The position numbers and the translations under genes are program-made. From positions 52,003 through 116,002 of the forward strand of contig NWBO01000053.1 in the NCBI GenBank assembly GCA_002633275.1: 64,000 nt of DNA, written 5' to 3'. How positions within the stretch are numbered: the first letter of the stretch is position 1; each line of letters begins with the position of its first letter. Positions 60,830 to 64,000 of the stretch are shown here, in pieces. This DNA is from Bacteroidales bacterium Phil12 (lineage in GTDB: Bacteria > Bacteroidota > Bacteroidia > Bacteroidales > P3). Below the pieces are notes generated by a model. It ran no database searches. It was not told the origin of the DNA and saw only the letters and a program-made list of their open reading frames with translations.

Positions 60830-62530
60830 TCAGAAATCCAAAGTCTTCAAAAATTCTGTACAATCCTCAAAAGTTTTGAATGTATGGTTTTCAGGGATTG
60901 TGTCAGGTATCAAATTCATAGATGTAAGCATATACAAAGGTTGTGGCTGAATTATGGTCATAAGTACCATTATGCCTCTATCTTGTAAATCCTTAACAGC
61001 CGTCTCCATTGCGTACAATCCGGATTGATCCATAAAATTAACCAATCGCATACGGATAATAACGACTTTAACATCATCGGGAACATCGTGCATCACCTCT
61101 TGAAAACGTGTAATAGAACCAAAGAAAATAGGACCATTCAAACGTTGTATATATATCTTGTGTTTAATCGTTTCAGGTATTCCGCCCTCATCTTGCCAAG
61201 GAGATTCTTTATCGAAATGTGTCATCTCCGACGAAGAATACGAGCCTTCAACCAAATCACCCGCACGTTTCATAAACAATACACATGCTATAACCATTCC
61301 AATACCTACGGCTGTCAATAAATCAACGAAAACAGTAACGACAAACACCACAATAAGCACAACCGCATCGGCTCTCGGAATTTTAGGTAAATCCTTAAAA
61401 CCTTTGAAATCTATTATTCCCCAACCTACGGTTATCAAAATACCCGCAAGAACCGATAACGGAACATATCTAACCAATGCTCCCAATCCCAACAACACTG
61501 CCAACAAGAATATAGCGTGTATCATACCGCTCAACTGACTTCTTCCGCCGCTTTTAACATTGACAACAGTTCTCATAGTTGCTCCTGCACCTGGTAGTCC
61601 GCAAAACAAACTTGCCATAACATTACCTATACCTTGTCCCATTAATTCTTTGTTGCTGTTATGCTTTGTCTTTGTTATATTATCTGCAACGACAGATGTA
61701 AGCAATGTGTCTATACTTCCCAATCCTGCAAGGGTAAGTCCCGGTATTATTGCACTTTTAAGTATCAAGCCCCAATCCAAACCTGCAAGTTCAATACCTT
61801 CTTTTGCGAACAGAGGCATCGGAAGTCCAGACGGAATTGTGCCAATTGTAAGGCTTTCATCTATTCCCCAGATAACGGCAACGATTGTTACAACAATCAT
61901 TGCAACAAGTGTCGAAGGTAATTTTTTTGTAATCTTCGGAAACAAGGCTATTATTAATATTGTTGCAACACCCAATATCAATGCCGTAACGGATATTCCT
62001 TGTGCAACCGCACTTGGAAGATTAACAATCAAATCCAACATACTTCCCGAAGATTTCAATCCTAATAGCGGGTATATTTGTTGCAAGATTATGATTACAC
62101 CTATTCCGCTCATAAATCCCGACAACACAGGATAAGGAATATATCTTACATACTTACCTATTTTAATCACTCCGAAAAGTATTTGGAACAATCCGCAGAA
62201 TACTCCTGCCAACGACATGGATATTAAAGCCGTTGAAATACTACCATTAGTTGCTGCATAAGCTCCACTGACTATTGTTGCACTAACCACCGTCATCGGA
62301 CCCGTCGGACCTGAAATTTGAGAATGTGTTCCTCCGAACATAGAAGCAAAGAACCCTAAAAACGTTGCTCCTACCAAGCCTGCCAATGCTCCAATAGACG
62401 CTGCCGAAGGATCATTTATCCCACTAAAAGCTTGTATTCCGAATGCCAAAGCCAATGGCAAAGCGACAACTCCGGCTGTAATTCCTCCGAAAATATCGCC
62501 TTTCAAATTTTTGATTTCAAAAAACTTCAT
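60830..62530 (-). CDS. SulP family anion transporter with STAS domain
   Basis: A 566-residue secondary transporter. About 12-14 membrane segments (residues 1-420) with GGITAGVVALPLALAFGIQ, the ISGPTGPMTVV motif and GLPGAGATMRTVVNVKSGGRSQLSG, then a C-terminal STAS domain (about 455-560; VKVVIIRMRLVNFMDQSGLYAMETAVKDL). It may carry bicarbonate, sulfate or another oxyanion; the STPE-type sequence cannot settle which. In a CO2-dependent propionate producer bicarbonate is plausible. Confidence 0.92.
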   Translation of the reverse strand: MKFFEIKNLKGDIFGGITAGVVALPLALAFGIQAFSGINDPSAASIGALAGLVGATFLGFFASMFGGTHSQISGPTGPMTVVSATIVSGAYAATNGSISTALISMSLAGVFCGLFQILFGVIKIGKYVRYIPYPVLSGFMSGIGVIIILQQIYPLLGLKSSGSMLDLIVNLPSAVAQGISVTALILGVATILIIALFPKITKKLPSTLVAMIVVTIVAVIWGIDESLTIGTIPSGLPMPLFAKEGIELAGLDWGLILKSAIIPGLTLAGLGSIDTLLTSVVADNITKTKHNSNKELMGQGIGNVMASLFCGLPGAGATMRTVVNVKSGGRSQLSGMIHAIFLLAVLLGLGALVRYVPLSVLAGILITVGWGIIDFKGFKDLPKIPRADAVVLIVVFVVTVFVDLLTAVGIGMVIACVLFMKRAGDLVEGSYSSSEMTHFDKESPWQDEGGIPETIKHKIYIQRLNGPIFFGSITRFQEVMHDVPDDVKVVIIRMRLVNFMDQSGLYAMETAVKDLQDRGIMVLMTIIQPQPLYMLTSMNLIPDTIPENHTFKTFEDCTEFLKTLDF

Positions 62531-62615
62531 AAACTCTTTTATTATTATTTGTATTTAATGCAATGTCAAGAAAGAAAAGAATATTTTCCTATCCTTAGAC
62601 TCAAAAACAAGTTTG

Positions 62616-62642
62616 CAAAATTACAAAATAATTCGATACCAA
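62616..62642 (-). promoter_or_regulatory. Promoter for the SulP gene
   Basis: TAATTTTG on the minus strand (62623-62616) with a TTG at 62642-62640, spacer 16. Confidence 0.5.
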
Positions 62643-62706
62643 TAAATATTTTCGTTTAAGTTCTGCTTTTATTTGATTTATAATCAAAAGTCTGAGAAAT
62701 TATTTA

Positions 62707-62714
62707 TAACTTTG
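62707..62714 (+). promoter_or_regulatory. -7 element for the subtilase gene
   Basis: TAACTTTG, 21 bases before the ATG at 62735, implying a very short leader. Confidence 0.55.
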
Positions 62715-62734
62715 CAACAAAAATTTTATATACG

Positions 62735-64000
62735 ATGAAAAGACTTACTTCATTTATTTGTGCGTTGTTTATAACGGCTTTGCTCAATGTAAATGCGCAA
62801 TGTGTGGGAAGCGGTGTGAATAGTTTCCTTAGCAATCAAAACAATACCAAAGCAATCAAAGGTGCTTTCTCTGAGCGTTACTGCACCGAGACAATTAATG
62901 GCAAGCAATACATTCTATTGCTTATGAGAGTTGATAAGGATTGTAATTTGGATTTTCTTGACAAATACGACCATATTCTTTGCCAAAGAGTAGGCAGAAT
63001 TGTAACTCTTAAACTGAATACAAAAGATTTACAAAAGTTTATCAAAGAAAAAGACATTATTGAAATAGAGACTTCACGCCCTATTAAAGGTGAGACTTTG
63101 CGTTATGCAACAAAAGATTTGGGCGCAAAAGAGGTTTGGGCAGGTCAAGACCTTGCAGGGGCTTATACAGGAAAAGACGTGATAATAGGTGTTGCCGATT
63201 GGGGAATAGACTACACCCACCCTACTTTTTATGACACTACGGGAACGCAGTATCGTATCCTTGCTGCTTGGGATCAATGGAGAAAAGATGGCAATGCTCC
63301 CGAGGGCTTTGACTATGGAACTTTGCTTGAAGGTGAAGAAGAATTGATATCGGCAGGATGTGATACCAACAATATGTATGATATAGGATTTCATTCCACT
63401 CACGTAGGTGGCATCGCTGCCGGCAGTGGTTACAACACTATATATAAAGGTGTGGCATGGGAAGCAAACCTGATTTTCTGTACATGGATTTGCGACGAAT
63501 TGCATTATATGGACGCCTGCGTATGGATGCGTGATTATGCAAAAGCATTAGGCAAACGTCTTGTTATAAACAACTCTTGGGGAGTATATAATTTCGGAAC
63601 AATGGACGGCACAAGCATAATAGACGAATTTATTAACACCATGTCCGAAGAAGACAGCGTTATTTTTGTTGTAAGTGCCGGCAATAACGGAGATATCCCT
63701 TTTCACGTAAAAGCAGACTTTAACGAAAATCCTAATGACACCCTTAGAACATGTATCGAGTTCAATTATCCACGTCCTTACACTGAGGATTATTGGGGAC
63801 AAGCGATAACGATGCAAAGCGAAAATTCTCAAATATTTTCTTCAAAGATAGAGTTTTATGATTATTCTTGGCATAAAATGGGTGAGACCCCTGTTTTAGT
63901 TTCTGACGGCTCAACAATACCCGAAGACGTGTTTTTAACTTCTAATGGCGACAGCATCATTTATCGTGCATCTTCTCGCTACCCGACTTATCAAAAACCA
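62735..64000 (+). CDS. Subtilisin-like serine protease, S8 family, cut by the window end
   Basis: An exported subtilase; 422 residues are visible and the frame is open at the end of the window. Signal peptide MKRLTSFICALFITALLNVNAQ, an inhibitor-like propeptide region (to about 125), then the S8 core with Asp155 in VADWGIDYTHP, His220 in FHSTHVGGIAAG and the oxyanion-region INNSWG and SAGNNGD motifs. The catalytic Ser would be beyond the window. A type IX sorting tag, frequent in such Bacteroidota proteases, would also be beyond it. Confidence 0.9.
   Translation, partial: MKRLTSFICALFITALLNVNAQCVGSGVNSFLSNQNNTKAIKGAFSERYCTETINGKQYILLLMRVDKDCNLDFLDKYDHILCQRVGRIVTLKLNTKDLQKFIKEKDIIEIETSRPIKGETLRYATKDLGAKEVWAGQDLAGAYTGKDVIIGVADWGIDYTHPTFYDTTGTQYRILAAWDQWRKDGNAPEGFDYGTLLEGEEELISAGCDTNNMYDIGFHSTHVGGIAAGSGYNTIYKGVAWEANLIFCTWICDELHYMDACVWMRDYAKALGKRLVINNSWGVYNFGTMDGTSIIDEFINTMSEEDSVIFVVSAGNNGDIPFHVKADFNENPNDTLRTCIEFNYPRPYTEDYWGQAITMQSENSQIFSSKIEFYDYSWHKMGETPVLVSDGSTIPEDVFLTSNGDSIIYRASSRYPTYQKP

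Overview
This window comes from an AT-rich chromosome of the Bacteroidota, most likely an anaerobic member of the Bacteroidales. The evidence is the recurring -7 promoter element TAnnTTTG (sometimes with a TTTG about 20 bases upstream), the scarcity of strong Shine-Dalgarno sites, Bacteroidota-restricted families (DUF4294, DUF4837, DUF6427, the OmpA-less small barrel proteins, TGS/uridine-kinase fusion) and a succinate-to-propionate type methylmalonyl-CoA decarboxylase operon. No tRNA, rRNA, CRISPR array or prophage was seen.

Layout. 1-2.1 kb: two tandem outer-membrane barrel paralogues. 2.2-6.1 kb (minus): sugar MFS transporter, clpX, DUF4294 and an NlpC/P60 hydrolase as one likely operon. 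6.3-9.7 kb: a lipoprotein, a 720-base gene-free stretch with nested inverted repeats and a 23-bp tandem repeat, and a PpiD/SurA-like periplasmic chaperone. 9.9-17.9 kb (plus): CtpA protease, a transglutaminase-fold protein, a barrel protein, an ABC-F ATPase and aroB. 18.0-21.8 kb (minus): mreC-mreD followed by a WbuB-like glycosyltransferase and wecB. 22-24.8 kb (plus): lipoprotein, HU, a 29-residue ribosomal-type basic protein and RNase G. 25.2-30.8 kb: an iron/cobalamin-type ABC importer divergent from a Cys/His-rich small protein and a TonB receptor. 31-35.4 kb (plus): U32 protein, PHP phosphatase, acyl-CoA carboxylase beta subunit and its biotin carrier. 35.8-38.8 kb (minus): M13 peptidase and a DUF6427 membrane protein. 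39.1-47.4 kb (plus): tcdA, TGS-kinase, tonB, ABC-F, histidine ammonia-lyase and ornithine carbamoyltransferase. 47.5-48.4 kb: remnants of an IS982-family insertion sequence. 48.5-51.1 kb (minus): rsmI, yebC, trpS. 51.3-53.2 kb: glmS. 53.5-62.5 kb (minus): M23/LysM endopeptidase, the Na+-pumping methylmalonyl-CoA decarboxylase operon (epimerase, alpha, delta/OadG, biotin carrier, beta), a DUF4837 lipoprotein and a SulP transporter. 62.7 kb to the end: a subtilisin-like protease cut by the window edge.

The genes are mostly housekeeping: envelope growth (mreCD, NlpC/P60, M23, glmS), protein quality control (clpX, ctpA, PpiD), translation and RNA processing (trpS, rsmI, rng, ABC-F, small basic protein), TonB-energised uptake (tonB, receptor, ABC importer) and propionate-forming energy metabolism.

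The most unusual signal is a family of dispersed intergenic arrays with a 21-base period (core near AGTGTTAAACAT), found at twelve separate loci between 11.6 and 59.6 kb and essentially never inside genes. The period is two turns of B-DNA, the core is close to palindromic, and two loci share an identical 56-base block. I do not recognise this as a described element.
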